A stretch of DNA of 64,000 bases from Perkinsus olseni (Eukaryota > Perkinsozoa > Perkinsida > Perkinsidae): positions 1 through 64,000 of the forward strand of contig JABANP010000220.1 of the NCBI GenBank assembly GCA_013115135.1. The letters run 5' to 3'. A program made the translations under genes and the position numbers. Position 1 is the stretch's first letter, and each line of letters opens with the position of its first letter. Of the stretch, positions 23,729 to 35,830 are shown piece after piece. Below the pieces are notes generated by a model that saw only the letters and a list, made by a program, of their open reading frames with translations, made no database searches and had not been told where the DNA came from.

Positions 23729-26240
23729 CGCCGGAGTCTGAAACGAACGACGGTTCAACCGACAGGCCCCTCTTGATAAGCACGTTGCTGCGCAGAGGCA
23801 GCTCGAAGGGGACGTCCACACACTTTGGCAGCCTCGAGGCTATCACGTCGATGAAACTCCTGAGAGTTCTTCCTCCAGCGCGCGAGGTCTTCCACAGTGC
23901 TGCCATCCGAACTTCTACATCGGCGTGATCCTGAGTACCCAGTACCCATCTCAATGATGCACTGCGGGTGACTAAACTCGCATGAACGCTGTTTGAACTC
24001 AGCACAGTCCAATTCAACACTCGTTAACGCAACACAGTGTATAAGTGCACGCGGGCCAATGACACCGATGAACCATTGTGATCATACTCCTCGAAGGAGC
24101 CAGAGGAACTCAGAATGTCGCCAATACACTACACAACTCGACGCTGTGTGTCCAGCAGTGGACTGGATGATTGAAACCGGCCAATTTCATAAGAAGGGCC
24201 CATAGACGTCGTTGAGCTCGGTAGCTGACAGGTAAGTGCAACTCCCCGTCACTGTGGAGAGTCGGATCGAAGAGACTAGAGGGTATACATCATATATCAT
24301 TCCTATGATCTTCCTGAGCGAAGGAGTCCTCTTCATTCTCAGGAAGTTGAGGCAGTGCGTGCTTTGCCCTGCAGTAACAGCGGTGCCGTTGGTTTAGCCC
24401 TCGTACTCTGAGCAATGTTCGCACTCGTTACCTGCTGGTGTGGGCGAGTTTTTAGTTCAATGCTGGAACGGTTCAGTTACCAAGTCTAGTCAAACTTGGA
24501 TCATCACTTGTCACCCTTGCCCGTGAATTGGTTTTGATACTGTCATTCTTGCATGTGACACATTTGCCCATGTTGAACTTGGGCCCGAATCTGACATAAT
24601 TTGGGTTGACGTAGTTACCATGCGTCAAACTTGCTTGCAGCTCATCCGTTGACGAGTCGAACTAGCGTGGGAGAGGGTGTTGGTAAGAATCTCGATACCG
24701 ATTTAATGGACTGATACTTGTCGGTCACGTGCAGTACAGCTGCAGTTGCGCTGTCGTAGCCAACAAGATCACATCAAGCGTCACATTCTGACTGAGCAAC
24801 CCGGTTTTGGCGAGTGTACCCTAATGCGAAACAGCTGAGAAACAGGGCTCGTTTATCCTACGAGAATGTTCTGGCAGTATAAAAGTCCGACTGAATCACT
24901 GGTGACTCCCCCGTGATTGATTCGGGAGTCTCCCGTAGCTGATTGAAGTATGCCAGTCCATAGGTGATCTTTGCAAAGCGAGCAAGATAGACCGATAGGC
25001 ACGAACTCGAGCTGCAACGGAGATGGCAAGTTCAGTGTCTCTAGAACTGCGGACAACTCGCGGATCAACGTCTGTGACCCAATATGTCCGGACTCTGGCA
25101 AGAACTCGTCCACTCGGGCCGAGAGTCAAGGCGGAAAAGGCGGATTTTTTCTGTCGCATGACACCGCGTCCGCATCGATATGGATACAATCCCGGAAGCT
25201 CGGAGCTGACACGTCGATGAAACTGCTGATACTTCTTTCTCCAGCGCCCCGACCATCCGAGCTACGGGAGGGGCGAAAAACTCAGCACCTTAATTATTAA
25301 AGACCGCAGCCGACCGAACCGACCAACTCGCTTCTTCCAACACGACCCGACTCGACATTCTTATGAACTCAACGCGGAGCGACGGGCCTCTGGTAGTAAT
25401 AATATTCCTCAATGGAACGAATAAAACTCAGAATAACGCTAATCAATGATGCACTTGCCATTCGCTGTCATTTAGGAATGGGCTGAATAGTGAAATGTAG
25501 GGAACTCACCGAGGAAGGCCACTGGTAAATACTCGAACCGTACATGGTGCCTTGTGTGCTTAGAAAAAGTAAATCGAAGGATGAACAAAATAGCGGTGGG
25601 TCGGGACCGGCAGGCCAAAAGCACTTCAGTGGGCCGCTCCCGGATCATGTTGAGACAGCTGACTCGAGCCTGAGCTCGTCTGGACGCGCCGTGCATCTTT
25701 AGCTAGCCGGCGAATGACCAACTGCCGATAGTCATCGCTGCAGTGGGATATGTCGCAGTGAGGAAGCAAACTGTTCTGGCTGTTCATCCATGCCTTGGCT
25801 CCAAGCAACGACCTAACAACAAACATTACTACTCGGAACCTGAGTCCAATCTAGCTATAAGCACTGATAACCATAAATCTCTATTATGTACTTCAAGACG
25901 CTCACCGTACGCTTAATTTTTCAACTATTAATTCGAAGCGATATAACGGTCGAATCTCTTTCATGGGCCGACACTTCCCTCAAGGCAATAACGTTATCCT
26001 GATTCATCACTCAGTACCGTCACATCGGGGCTCACCTGTGGACTGACGCTGAGATGCCACTGAGAAGACCCCTCAAAGGCGAATGTATCATCATCACAAA
26101 ACTGCCTATTATAGCCATAACCATACCGAACGGTAAACGGCACAGTACCAAGCCCGACACTAAGAGTATGTAGAATACCGGCTTGGACAGCGGGTCCCTG
26201 ATGAGAGATGCACTCGTTATAGATTGGTCGCATCACAAGC
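23729..26240. other. Interval holding two diverged copies of a degenerate segment
   Basis: Minus-strand sequence near 23845-23895 and near 25200-25250 is related. Both encode a run like 'RWRKNSQEFHRR' / 'RWRKKYQQFHRR' and share the word TTTCATCGACGTG, with roughly two-thirds identity over 50 nt by eye. Neither copy lies in a frame with identifiable ends. The rest of the interval shows no gene. A minus-strand frame at 25994-26269 overlaps the end of the next gene and is probably not real. Confidence 0.4.
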
Positions 26241-29200
26241 TCACCTCCACATGAGAATGTCCTCACCAAGGTCCAAGGAATCAGCGAGAATCCTGAGTGG
26301 TCGCTGAAAGCGTGCGGCTGTATCCTTCAGCCACGTAGGGGACAGTTGGGTGAAGCTCCGCACTAAGGCGTTGATTGACTTCTCTGCGTCATCATCATCG
26401 CCGTCATCTCCTGACAACAAGTAAGAAAGACTGCAAGGACCTCTTATCAATCGAGCAAAGTCGCGATTCAACTCAGAGTGCGCAAGGACGGCGAATCTAC
26501 ACCATTCGTACAGGGACTCATAGTCGCTTAGGCTATCTATGATGAGAGACAAAGGGAGTACATTCTCCAGCAGACTTGGCACCGCCAGGCTTTTGAGAGC
26601 CATCAATGTTCCTGCCAAGTTGGCTGTCTAAGGCGCGTCAATAAGCGAGGGGGCTCTGTACGTTTTTACCGGCGGTCAATGACGGCCTCGACGCTCGCGT
26701 TGCACTATGACGAAGGTAACCAGTGTGCATTACTACCATCTTGGTCCAATGAAACGAAAGCCATACTGCCATGCCTGTTGATGTTGGACTCTTGGTCGAC
26801 CACCTTCTTGTAAGCAGACATCATCTTGTTACGTACCATCACGGCTGCTACACCCCAGCACAGAGCAGCGGGCCAGTACTCTACGAAGCAACTGAGAGGA
26901 AACTATTGCTACTACCAAGGCAACCATTCCAAGCGGGGGTGACCGACAACAAACGATGGCTGCAGGCCACGAGCACCCTCGGACTGCTCCCGAGATGAGA
27001 GTAGCTGTGCACTCGCGTGTATTCATCAACCACTCGACAACCATTCATCAACCGATGAGCTCCGGGATTTAACGAGCGATGTGCGAGTTTCCCCGTCGTG
27101 TTTTCATCACCCACGGTTATTACCATGCATAGAGGTAGGCGGCCCATACTAGGAGGGATTGCCACCAGCTGTCCCACTGGAATATCGGATAGACGAACCC
27201 CATGAGAAGACCCTTCAGGTGCTCTGTCCATAAAGTCTCTAAAATATACCTGACAAACAGCTTCCCAACACGCAGCTGTGACTGCATCCGTGCTAAACAC
27301 GGGGCGACCTTGGATACGTCAGCATCCGTGCCCGTAAGCGTTAGTTCCCACGATAAAAGCGTCGAGACATTCCAACGCTAACTGGTGAGGACCACCGCCG
27401 GCACTACATTCCAGGGCCATAAAGGGCATTGACGTCGAACTTAGGCTTGTCCTTAGGCTGGGCTTCCTTCAGCATATAATGCTGCATGTAGGCTGATACC
27501 TCCGAGGCCACTGTGTAGCTGAACTCAACTTCTAATCGTACAGCGCCGGCCGGCTTGCCTGATGCAGTAGGGTTAGTGAGACTTGACACAATGGGCGGCA
27601 TTACCCTGGTAGCGTAGGGGCACCCACCCGTCCACAGGCTCGTCACGGCGAAGGGTGGACAGGTCGAGGTCACCGTTACCAATGACGTCATCAGATGATG
27701 CTACATCACGGTCGAAGCTGAGAAGATGACAAGCGTGGGGAACGAACCAGGGACGGCCGATGCACAAATGCCTACACTTCCACGTGCAGCATCTGTCCCG
27801 GTGTTTTCAACACCATCGTTGAGCACCGGTAGTCCCACACTGGCTGCAACGTGTGCTTCAAAAATGGCGTCCGACGAGTTATCTAAGAACCGACAGACCC
27901 GTCCTAGCTTCCCCACAAGCGTCTTCAACCGGAATCCAACCAAGCGCTAGCCCCCAAGAGAACTGAAAAGCTCTAAGCAGTTCACAACAGAGACACTCCT
28001 TGACATCCCGGATACTCAGCACACACAATGACCCACCTTGTCCTTATTAACCCATAGGACACAGTAAGGGTCCGAGCTCGACTTCCGGCCAAACACGTTC
28101 GTGTCTGCCGCCCTCAAACCTCTTGCTTCGATAACCCGAATATTCAGCAACGCATACAGGTCCCATCCGAAGTGCACTGAAAGTAATGGCAATCAGTACA
28201 CTGCCTCGACGCTCACCCACATCGCTCCGACGACGACGTACAGCACTACCACTGTAACGAAGCTTCCGAATGAGCGAAAGTGTCAATGGACTGATGCCTC
28301 TCCTGAATCTCAGGAGCACTTCCAGGATTGAATTCAACATGTACAAAACGATCCTGGGAGCGCTCCTCTCGGAACTCAGGAGAGGCAGTCTACCGAAGGC
28401 CCTATGGACCGTACACTACCTGTAGGGTTGTGCGGATCGATGTACCTCTGGCCGTCCGACATAACCCTAGCCTTCCGCCATATGGTGGGCATTCTGCGCG
28501 GCTGATACGACGACACCGCCGCCGACTGCTGAACCGCTGGTACATCAGTAACCGCTGTACTCGGGGACTCGCTCGACGACGAGACGCCCGACGCTGGGAG
28601 AGGCTTTGATTCTGGTAACAGTAAGGCTACCGCCACTGAGAGTTTTGAAGATACCCACCTTGGGCTGGTGCTGATGCCAGGGAGCCCGACGCTGCCGAGA
28701 ACGAGCGGCTGTCTAGAAGTTTGGAGTTGCTGATCTCCTGTCCATTGAAGCATCTAATGTTCACAAGGGAGACTCCTCATCAATACCATCGTGTGCACAG
28801 CAACTATCATTCTACCGCGCGCCACGAAATTCACCCCAGGCCAAAACCGCCACTACTACCTCTTGCAAATTTTCGTACCAATGAACCTCCCTGTCTCCAG
28901 GCAGTTTCTGCATACTATGTTGCCGCACTTGGCGCATCGGTAGGCCCTAAAGAACATTACCACGTTGAAACTCGGAGAGTCCTTCATGAGAGGAACCGCT
29001 CGTCTTAAGGGACCACCTCCCTTTGACTCCACCGAATCAATTCTCAAGCGCAATCTTGACCGCCTACTAGGGAAGGCCTTCAATATCGGGGCCAATTTGT
29101 CATGCTAGTATCAGCTCAAGCAGTCTAGAGGAACCAGCGAAGCCGCGCAATGGAGCTACAGTCCGAGCGATAGTAGTACCTTCTCAACTTTCCTATCCGC

Positions 29201-29385
29201 CCTCTGCAATGGTTACAAAAATTATCGTTATTCTCCACCCATCTGTCCAGTGCAATGCCTTGGAAGTCTTTGGTGCTCAGCCGCAGTAGCTCGTCCTTCT
29301 TACTATCATCATTATTACCAGTAGCTCCTGCTGTCGTTGCTGATGATGATGTACTTTTCATGAAAAAACAACTGCAAAAATGCAT
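26241..29385 (-). CDS. FYVE-like zinc finger, C2 domain, C-terminal transmembrane protein (copy 2)
   Basis: Probable membrane-tethering or calcium/phospholipid-responsive protein. Exon 1 (about 29385-29189) ends with 'WVENNDNFCNHCRGRIGK'. After a roughly 240-nt intron, exon 2 (28946-28860) continues 'AYRCAKCGNIVCRNCLETGR', so the joined segment has the C-x2-C...C-x2-C-x4-C-x2-C...C spacing of a cross-brace (FYVE-like) finger, without the RHHCR motif of classic FYVE. A low-complexity Ser/Ala/Pro linker follows. A C2 domain starts at 28150 ('HFGWDLYALLNIRVIEARGL', '...SSDPYCVLWV') and continues with 'HTLQPVWDYRC' and 'ASSDDVIGNGDLDLSTL'. The C-terminal part has hydrophobic segments ('WTEHLKGLLMGFVYPIF', 'YWPAALCWGVAAVMVRNK') and ends 'ADSLDLGEDILMWR'. 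Every block is matched in order in the paralogue at 30545-32679. The start Met is uncertain. Confidence 0.75.
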
Positions 29386-30170
29386 TCCCGAACTATCCGG
29401 AACATGATCGAACCAGCATATACCTCGCTGACTTCGCCGTCATACCACAACAATGATATCCTCCCACTACCATGTTATTCCCGCAACGCTATTTTTTCGG
29501 CGTTCATCCACGCATCCAGGGCCTCCCGTGTCCGCACCAACCCGCCCAGTTACAGTGAGAATAAGAGAGGTCCGCCCGACAACAGCGAGCTCGAGCATCC
29601 CATCTTAGCCCAGGCTGAGGAACCCAATGCCAACCCCACTAGTAGGACAAACTAAACGCCTTGAGTATTATAGAATCTTTGCAGGCAACCGCACTGATTA
29701 TGCGTTGTTACTACTTTTATTATCATCAAGAAGCAATGATGGCGAGGAATAGCGATAGCTACAGACGCCCACACCATCACTACAATAAGGAAAGAAGAAG
29801 ATCAGTAGTATATGAGAGACTAAATGAATAAGGAAAGGAAGACGAGAAGGAGAGCAGTGGTCACTTGACTTTGAGTAACGCAGCAACGGCCTCGCCTTGA
29901 CCTTACCAACAGCAGCAACCATCGTCGTTAACAGTATATCATCGACTCGAGAGCGGCCTGGCTCCTATCGAGTATGACCACAGCATGATGATGATGAAGA
30001 TGACCTCGATCTCCGAGGAAAATGCCAACACTTGGTCGGCAGAGGACCTCAGCTCAACACGTTACACACGACAAAATAGCGAGCCTGAGACGCCAGCAAT
30101 AAGGGGAGATATCCAGCCTCGGCAGAGACTCACCTTGGTTCATCACGTGAGGTCACCATCATCGGGGCAT

Positions 30171-30488
30171 CTACTTCTGCTGTTGTTTTCTCTGTTTTTT
30201 GGCTGCCTGTTTCCGGAACTCCTCCGACATTTGGAACTCCTCCATAGCGTCAAGCAGGCCGATATCTCCGGTGGGCTTAGGCCTGGGCGACGAAAAAATG
30301 CAACGACCGAAAGGCTGTGGATACATGACTTACCGAGCTGTTGCCTGTGCAAGGCCAATACTGAGGCCCTTCAGGGGCGAGTTGGCGCAGATGATGCCGA
30401 CACCAACAACCATGACAACAATCCAGAATGGGATGAAGCAGAGGACTACGCCAAGGGCCAGCAGGGCATAGAAGACGGTCTGGGACAT
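30171..30488 (-). CDS. Small two-exon membrane protein, 88 residues
   Basis: Exon 1 30488-30334, intron 30333-30283 (GTAAGT..CCCAG, 51 nt), exon 2 30282-30171; total 267 nt ending in TAG. The protein starts 'MSQTVFYALLALGVVLCFIP' and has about 34 nearly unbroken hydrophobic residues, enough for one long or two tightly packed helices. A short polar turn follows, then a hydrophilic tail with acidic ('LLDAMEEFQMSEEF') and finally very basic, Gln-rich sequence ('QAAKKQRKQQQK'). I do not recognise the family. It sits in the 1.2 kb between the two FYVE/C2/TM paralogues, on their strand. The evidence is the clean intron, in-frame join and sensible topology. Each exon is too short to stand out as an open frame. 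Confidence 0.6.
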
Positions 30489-30544
30489 CTTGTGCCTGAA
30501 TGATGACGATCAATTCAGAAGAGAACGGCGGAAAATGAGGTCCC

Positions 30545-32679
30545 CTACTTCCACAATATAATCTCTCTGATTTCGTTAACGAGATCAGCTAGAGTCCTCA
30601 CAAGTGGCTGGAATCCTGCTGCCAGATCCTTGACCCATCCCGGTGAGAGTCTGGTGAAGGTCTTAATAAGACCGTTGAAGGACTGTTCTTGAGGCTCATC
30701 ACCTGAACGACGGAAAAAGGGGTATATGAACGCTCTCAATATTCCAACAACTCTGATGAGCGATGAACTCGTACGAGAAGAGCTCCCAAGTGCGGTTCGA
30801 ATGAAGAGAGGGGAAATTCATTACCATCGTTGTCACTATCAGAGTCCTCCAATACTAACTTTCCACTCGCATCAACGGTGGACGTTAGAGTCCTATTCTG
30901 CATGAAACGATCGTAACCCTTGAGGAACTTGTTCCGGACCATGGCAACTGCCAGAGCCCAGCAGCCGAATGCCGGCCAGTAGGCCGCGTAGTAACTGATA
31001 GAAAAAGTGTAAAACAACCAAATCACGAGGACACTCCTCACCTTCCGTATATGAAACCTATGAGAACCATTGCGGATAGTAGCCAGTTTTCCCACATCAG
31101 AATGGGCAGCACGTGATTCATGAGGAACGGCTGGAGCGTGTCAAACCACAAGACCTGTGCCATGAACCTGACGAACAGAGAATAACGAAATTTACGAAAT
31201 AACGAGGAAATAGGTTCGAATTTCCGGGCTCTCGCGAAGAGTGAAAAAGAAGAACGGCGGGTACATCTTCATACATGCCGGGTCCATAGAGAGCGTTGAT
31301 ATCGAACTTTTGCTTTGGCTGGGGCCTCGGCATCATAGCGTTCTGGATGTAGGCGATTCTCTCAGACCCAGGGGTATACATAATCTCCAATTCGAGATGG
31401 ATGGCACCAGCAGGCTTGCCTGGGAAACCCACTTATACTCAGGATAATCGGCAGGTTTGCTCTTACCATCTTCGCCCGTCAAGGGCAACCAACCGTTCGA
31501 GGGCTGGCCGGGGATGAGGTTGGTGAGGTCAATGTATGCTGTACCAAGGAGATCATCATCAGATGTCATATCATAATCGTATCTAGCAAGTTTCATCGAC
31601 AGAGCGAAGCTGATGGCGTGTAACTTACACTTCAACTTCCATCTTCTGGCAGGGGGTATCCACGACCATAGTGGTACACTCGAAGTTCCATACAGGCGTC
31701 AGGGTTTGCTTGCAGATCTTCGTCTTTCTAGTAACCTACAAAAGCAGGAGTGACGATGGTAATGAACCGATAGCAAGCCACTCACATGATCATCCAGAAG
31801 AGTAAGGACCGTGTAAGGATCGGAGGAGTTGGAGCCTATGACGTTGATATCGGCGGCAGGCAGACCCGAGGCCTCGATGACCTTCACGTTCAAGAGAGCG
31901 TACAAATCCCAACCAAACTTCACTGAAAGGGAAAAAAGCTAAGATCGGACCAGGACTAAAGCGCCTGAAAGTTACTGGTGGTATCGTCCATATCCAACAT
32001 GCCTCCCTGGTCCGCATCGAAGGTCGACCCGACCCTCAACATGTTGCCGATCTTGCTGTTCTGAGCGACCGCTTTACGGGCTTCCTCGATCTGCTTCTTA
32101 CGAGCAGCCTCAGCAGCAGCTTGTGCCGGAGTTTCTGATGGAAAAACAGTAAAAACGAGATCGAATCAGCTTCGAAGGTGCAACTCACCTGTTTGCGATG
32201 CACCGCCAGTTCCTTGTGGAGTACTGGCTGTTGTCGTTTGAGGGGAAGTGGCTTGACGTTGCTTTGGCGCACCAGCGCTTGTAGAAGCTGCCCGACTGCC
32301 GGCGCTCTGCTTCTGGGGGCTCGTAGCTTGATCAGGCAGAAGGCCACAGCTGAGATTAGATAGCCATGTAGGTACTGTCATTGTATTTATTAAAGGTGGT
32401 AATAATAATAATCCGTCTAATTTCAACAACATCATCATACCACACCATACGTAACTCGTCCCAGAATCAATCCCCAGCCTCTTACCATCTCTTGCATTTC
32501 TTTGTCCCAAAGAGTTTACCCGAAGCTAAGCAGTCTTTACAGACCTCCGTCTCACACAGTTTACACGTGTAGGACCTACAATTGCACTGTCCTCGACCGC
32601 AACCCCACAGCCGTCCGCTCAGCCAACCCTACTTTCCTTCTAGGGGCGTCCCACAGTTCGAGCATACGTTGGTTGACAT
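30545..32679 (-). CDS. FYVE-like zinc finger, C2 domain, C-terminal transmembrane protein (copy 1)
   Basis: Exons that join in phase: 32679-32633, 32575-32486, 32349-32189, 32134-31976, 31922-31786, 31735-31629, 31582-31467, 31419-31265, then from 31167 onward. Start 'MSTNVCSNCGTPLEGK' + 'SYTCKLCETEVCKDCLASGK' + 'KKCKRCC' gives eight cysteines in FYVE-like order (C-x2-C-x10-C-x2-C-x4-C-x2-C-x11-C-x2-C). A Gln/Ala/Lys coiled linker follows ('EAARKKQIEEARKAVAQNSK'). The C2 domain begins 'KFGWDLYALLNVKVIEASGL' with Asp residues of the calcium loops in 'NSSDPYTVL' and 'DYDMTSDDDLLGTAYIDL'. Near the C-terminus are 'LQPFLMNHVLPILMWENW' and 'YYAAYWPAFGCWALAVAMVR', resembling the paired C-terminal helices of plant-type multiple-C2 transmembrane proteins. 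The protein ends 'LVNEIREIILWK'. I infer membrane contact-site or trafficking work; no partner is shown. An upstream 5' exon cannot be excluded. Confidence 0.8.
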
Positions 32680-33434
32680 ATTTTCTATTAAAATTGAAGT
32701 AAAAGGCAGTAGCGAGAATCGTTAAAGCATCGGCTCCACGTAGAACACAAAGCATATCTAGCCGCCGTTGTCCCCGGGTTTTTTTTCTCTCAGCTTCTTG
32801 TCGTCTTCTGTCATCGATTGCATCTTTACCGGCCTTCAATCCTCTCTGTTAATATAACGCTGCCCTTAGGTGCAGTCGAGGAGGTTCAATTCCGTCTGCC
32901 GATCATTCTGCAGCGCTTCTGTCCACATGAATCTCTAGCGCCGAAGCCATTAGCTTGAAGATAGGCCGCCTGTGTGAGTCATACCATAATTTAGCTAATT
33001 CATATTTCGCCGACGCAGTAGCGCGCGCCTGGCTAGTCAGAATGATTCTTTCGCACAAGTTAACGCTATTGATCGAGCCATGTCAGATATGGTAAGTCGG
33101 TGAGAATCTCCTACATGGGTAGTACGTAAGGGCGATCCGTTTTGCGCTCGTTATCATGGCCGGCAATAATGTTTGAAATGAATTGATGGCTATTTCACCC
33201 GAGCGGGTCGTCTAGAGAGGCAAACGTTGCCCGCGTAGACGTCTGAGCTTACTCGTGTACGACTCGCCTTGTAGGTAGTCGTGGAAGTGAAGGTTAAGAC
33301 TGCTGGTTCTGTCCCTAGACGAGAACAGCGTAGGAATGTAGCTGAAATGGCCGGCTTTCTAAAGTGAATCTTTCGACTCACTACGTGCGAGCTTCAACCT
33401 TGGATACGCCATCAGGTCGGTACCTAATATTAAG
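32680..33434. other. Divergent intergenic region
   Basis: This separates the minus-strand FYVE/C2 gene from the plus-strand genes beginning near 33.4 kb, so promoters for both directions should lie here. The minus-strand frame 32576-32839 upstream of the FYVE/C2 start has a charged beginning and might be a 5' exon. I see no defined promoter element. Confidence 0.35.
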
Positions 33435-33949
33435 TGTGAGTCTGATCAAGACGGCTGCTCGGTGTCCGGTGACTACAGCGCTGTCCTGTCTGCCTTGAAG
33501 GACACTCGCGAGTACATGGACTCGAGGAGACAAGGTTGGTCCTCGAGTTCCGCCACAGCATCGTGCTGCTGGACCCCGGACGAATCAGGTTACGGCGATT
33601 TCCAGGATAGCTTTGAGATAATAGCCGACGGTACACCAGGGATGAAAGAGGCCCTCGAGGAGGTCGTCACGCCAACTATGGAAGCCCAGCCCACTCGCTT
33701 CAAGTGAGTCGAGTATCATAGGCGTCAGAGAGAATCAACCAGACGCTAACAGAAGAAGACTAAGTTTCCCAGTCTGATGGAGGGTGAACGTCCTGGTGTC
33801 TCAGGATGTTCGGCGGGCGTGGGAGGTCGTCCTCGTCGGACGGCATCGTGCAAGTGATGCCCGACATTCCTCAGCGTAAGCGCGTGTTCAGTTATGATGG
33901 CTCTGATGAGCAGAAACAGTTCTATGAGGAGTGGCACAGTCAGTATTAG
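33435..33949 (+). CDS. Uncharacterised acidic protein, two or more exons
   Basis: An exon in the frame around 33462-33704 encodes 'YSAVLSALKDTREYMDSRRQ' and, later, 'SFEIIADGTPGMKEALEEVV', ending 'TRFK'. An intron (GTGAGTCG..GTGTCTCAG) joins it in phase to 'MFGGRGRSSSSDGIVQVMPD', ending 'EQKQFYEEWHSQY' at 33949. The composition is Ser/Glu/Asp rich with no hydrophobic core, so the protein is probably largely disordered. The 5' exon or start was not located. No family recognised. Confidence 0.4.
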
Positions 33950-34208
33950 TCGAAGTAGCGTCGATTATTGTATAGATTCGAGTATCGTCTTTGACGATGT
34001 TATGGTATTTTATCCAGATTTGAATAAATCCGTGAGCAGCAGCTCTGACCCGTGAGGCTCACCAGGAGCTTCAGCTCTTTCTTCCGACTTCGGGCGTGGA
34101 GAGCTGCGTTAAAAAGGTGGTTTGCCGTCGTTCGGGTGTACCCCCGGCTCCGGTCGTGTGAGTACGAGCGATCGTCGCATACTTGCGAAGTTTGTTTGGC
34201 CTTATCGA

Positions 34209-34527
34209 ATGAGTCCGGCCCACTTCCCTGACGACAACGAGTACTCTGACAAGTACACGGATGATACCTACGAGTATCGTCACGTGATACTCAGCAAGCC
34301 TACTTACCGAGTAAGGCGCGATGGCCTCCTGCTTGCCACTCAGGGTTGCCTGCGTGCAGATGCTACAACGGTCGGTCCGCGGGTATTCTGCATCGACTCT
34401 GCTAGACGAGAACCAGTGGAGATCAGTGGGTGTCACTCAGTCCCGAGGTTGGGTGCATTATGCTACACATAAACCGGAGCCGAATATTCTCTTATTTCGT
34501 CGACCGTTGGGAACGAATCCATTGTAG
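34209..34527 (+). CDS. CKS1: Cyclin-dependent kinase regulatory subunit CKS1
   Basis: CKS1/Suc1 protein, which binds CDKs and phosphothreonine sites and helps processive phosphorylation of cell-cycle targets. Exon 1 34209-34310 and exon 2 34360-34527 join in phase 0 across a 49-nt intron (GTAAGG..GTGCAG), giving 89 residues, within the family's range. Exon 1 has '[20 protein letters not shown]' (family Y-S-x-K-Y-x-D-x-x-Y-E-Y-R-H-V). Exon 2 has '[20 protein letters not shown]', with the Trp and anion-pocket residues, then '[14 protein letters not shown]', where H-x-P-E-P is the strand-exchange hinge. The loop between 'RHVILSK' and the Trp-Arg is about seven residues longer than in human CKS1 and closer to the yeast length. 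All hallmark residues are intact. Confidence 0.93.
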
Positions 34528-35038
34528 GTCACGTCCTCAGTTGGACGGTACCACGTGTCTAACCCCTGATCCTACATCTTCTCGCGCTCGAGAGGTGGCT
34601 ATTGGTTTCAGGACGGGTAAAGTTGAGGTAGCGCCGCCCAGCTTGAGACAGAGCTGCTGAGAGGGCAGCTTGCTGAACCAACGAAAGTCTATCCTCTAGA
34701 AGGAATGTTCATGCGGCGTGGCGAAGTCGCGAGATGATGTCTCACCGCATAGGGTGGGATGAATTAAGTGCTATCGTGATGATGGTTTCTCGTGCGGAAT
34801 CAAGCTGCTTAGCGTTGGAGTGCTCATAGGGTCCTCTGTGTTGCATGTGTATTTCTATTCGTATCGGGGGAGGGCGTACGCAACAACGGGACCACCAAGG
34901 TGTGTTTGGCTTATTAGGTTGTTCACACATTAGCAAACAGGTCCTGTGGGTTATACGCATTGGTCGATGTGTCATGCGACATACTTGCCGGAAGTGGTTG
35001 GAGGTAAGTGGGATGAATAGGATTGGAGGAGGAGAAAA

Positions 35039-35109
35039 GTCGCTACCCGGATTTGAACCGGGGTTGTCACGGCCACAACGTGACGTCCTAACCACTAGAC
35101 GATAGCGAC
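35039..35109 (-). tRNA. tRNA-His (GTG)
   Basis: On the minus strand the 71-nt sequence folds as a complete cloverleaf. The acceptor GTCGCTA pairs with TAGCGAC, the D-arm is GTCTAGTGGTTAGGAC, and the anticodon stem TCACG/CGTGA surrounds loop TTGTGGC (anticodon GTG). The T-arm is CCCGG-TTCAAAT-CCGGG. No intron. Confidence 0.95.
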
Positions 35110-35480
35110 TTGATGTAGCACGTCGAATATGGTGCTCGTGCGTGCAAATCGTTTATATTCTCACTGTTGGACCGTATCTAGCGCCGCATCGAGTAGGTTC
35201 GGAAATTTCCGCAGTAAACAAGGCGAGCACGTGGATCTCTCGAGTAAAATGAGTTGATGCGGAAGTGACTTGGTTTGTGAACCCGATGTGACTCTACGAT
35301 TCTTCGCTCTTCACGTGAGTGTAGTATGATTGCTCCGGCATATGGATAGTCTCGCACTAGTGAGGCTGGGTACAGCAATTCCCCGCACCTAATGGTCTAT
35401 GAACAGGAGGGGAAAAATTTCGCCGGTGAAGAGCCTCCGATTCACTGCTAAAATGAAGGCCACGAGGTTTCAGCAGTTTC

Positions 35481-35830
35481 ATGCATTTCCATGACACACC
35501 GTGGCCGGCTGTAGAGCATCCTTCTTATATGCCAGTATCATCCTTATCAGTGGGGCACGGGTTTGGGAGAGTACGGGTCGACCCTACGGAGACAGGCTAT
35601 CTTGCGCAGGAGGCCCTAGCTAAACTGAGGACAGCTGCTGTGAGTTAGTGAGCTAGCATCCTGTGGGCGTGGTGAATCATCGCACCTCAGCTTGAGCTCA
35701 GCAGCTGCTAAGTGATCAGATTTTGATAAAGCAAGCAGGGATGCAAGCCATGGCTATGAATCAGCAGATTGCCACTGCGGTGAAACAGGGGGAGTTGGCT
35801 GCCCACGCCGCGAGAGGCCAGGTCTCGTGA
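35481..35830 (+). CDS. Small uncharacterised protein, two exons
   Basis: Exon 1 starts at ATG 35481 ('MHFHDTPWPAVEHPSYMPVS') and ends 'YLAQEALAKLRTAA' just before a GTGAG donor near 35646. An intron of roughly 70 nt ending in GATCAG leads in phase 0 to 'ILIKQAGMQAMAMNQQIATA', ending 'HAARGQVS' at 35830. The second half is an Ala/Gln/Met-rich amphipathic helix. I do not recognise the family; a small subunit of a larger complex would fit the size and composition. A basic upstream frame (35400-35490) could be an extra 5' exon, but I could not join it in phase. Confidence 0.4.
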
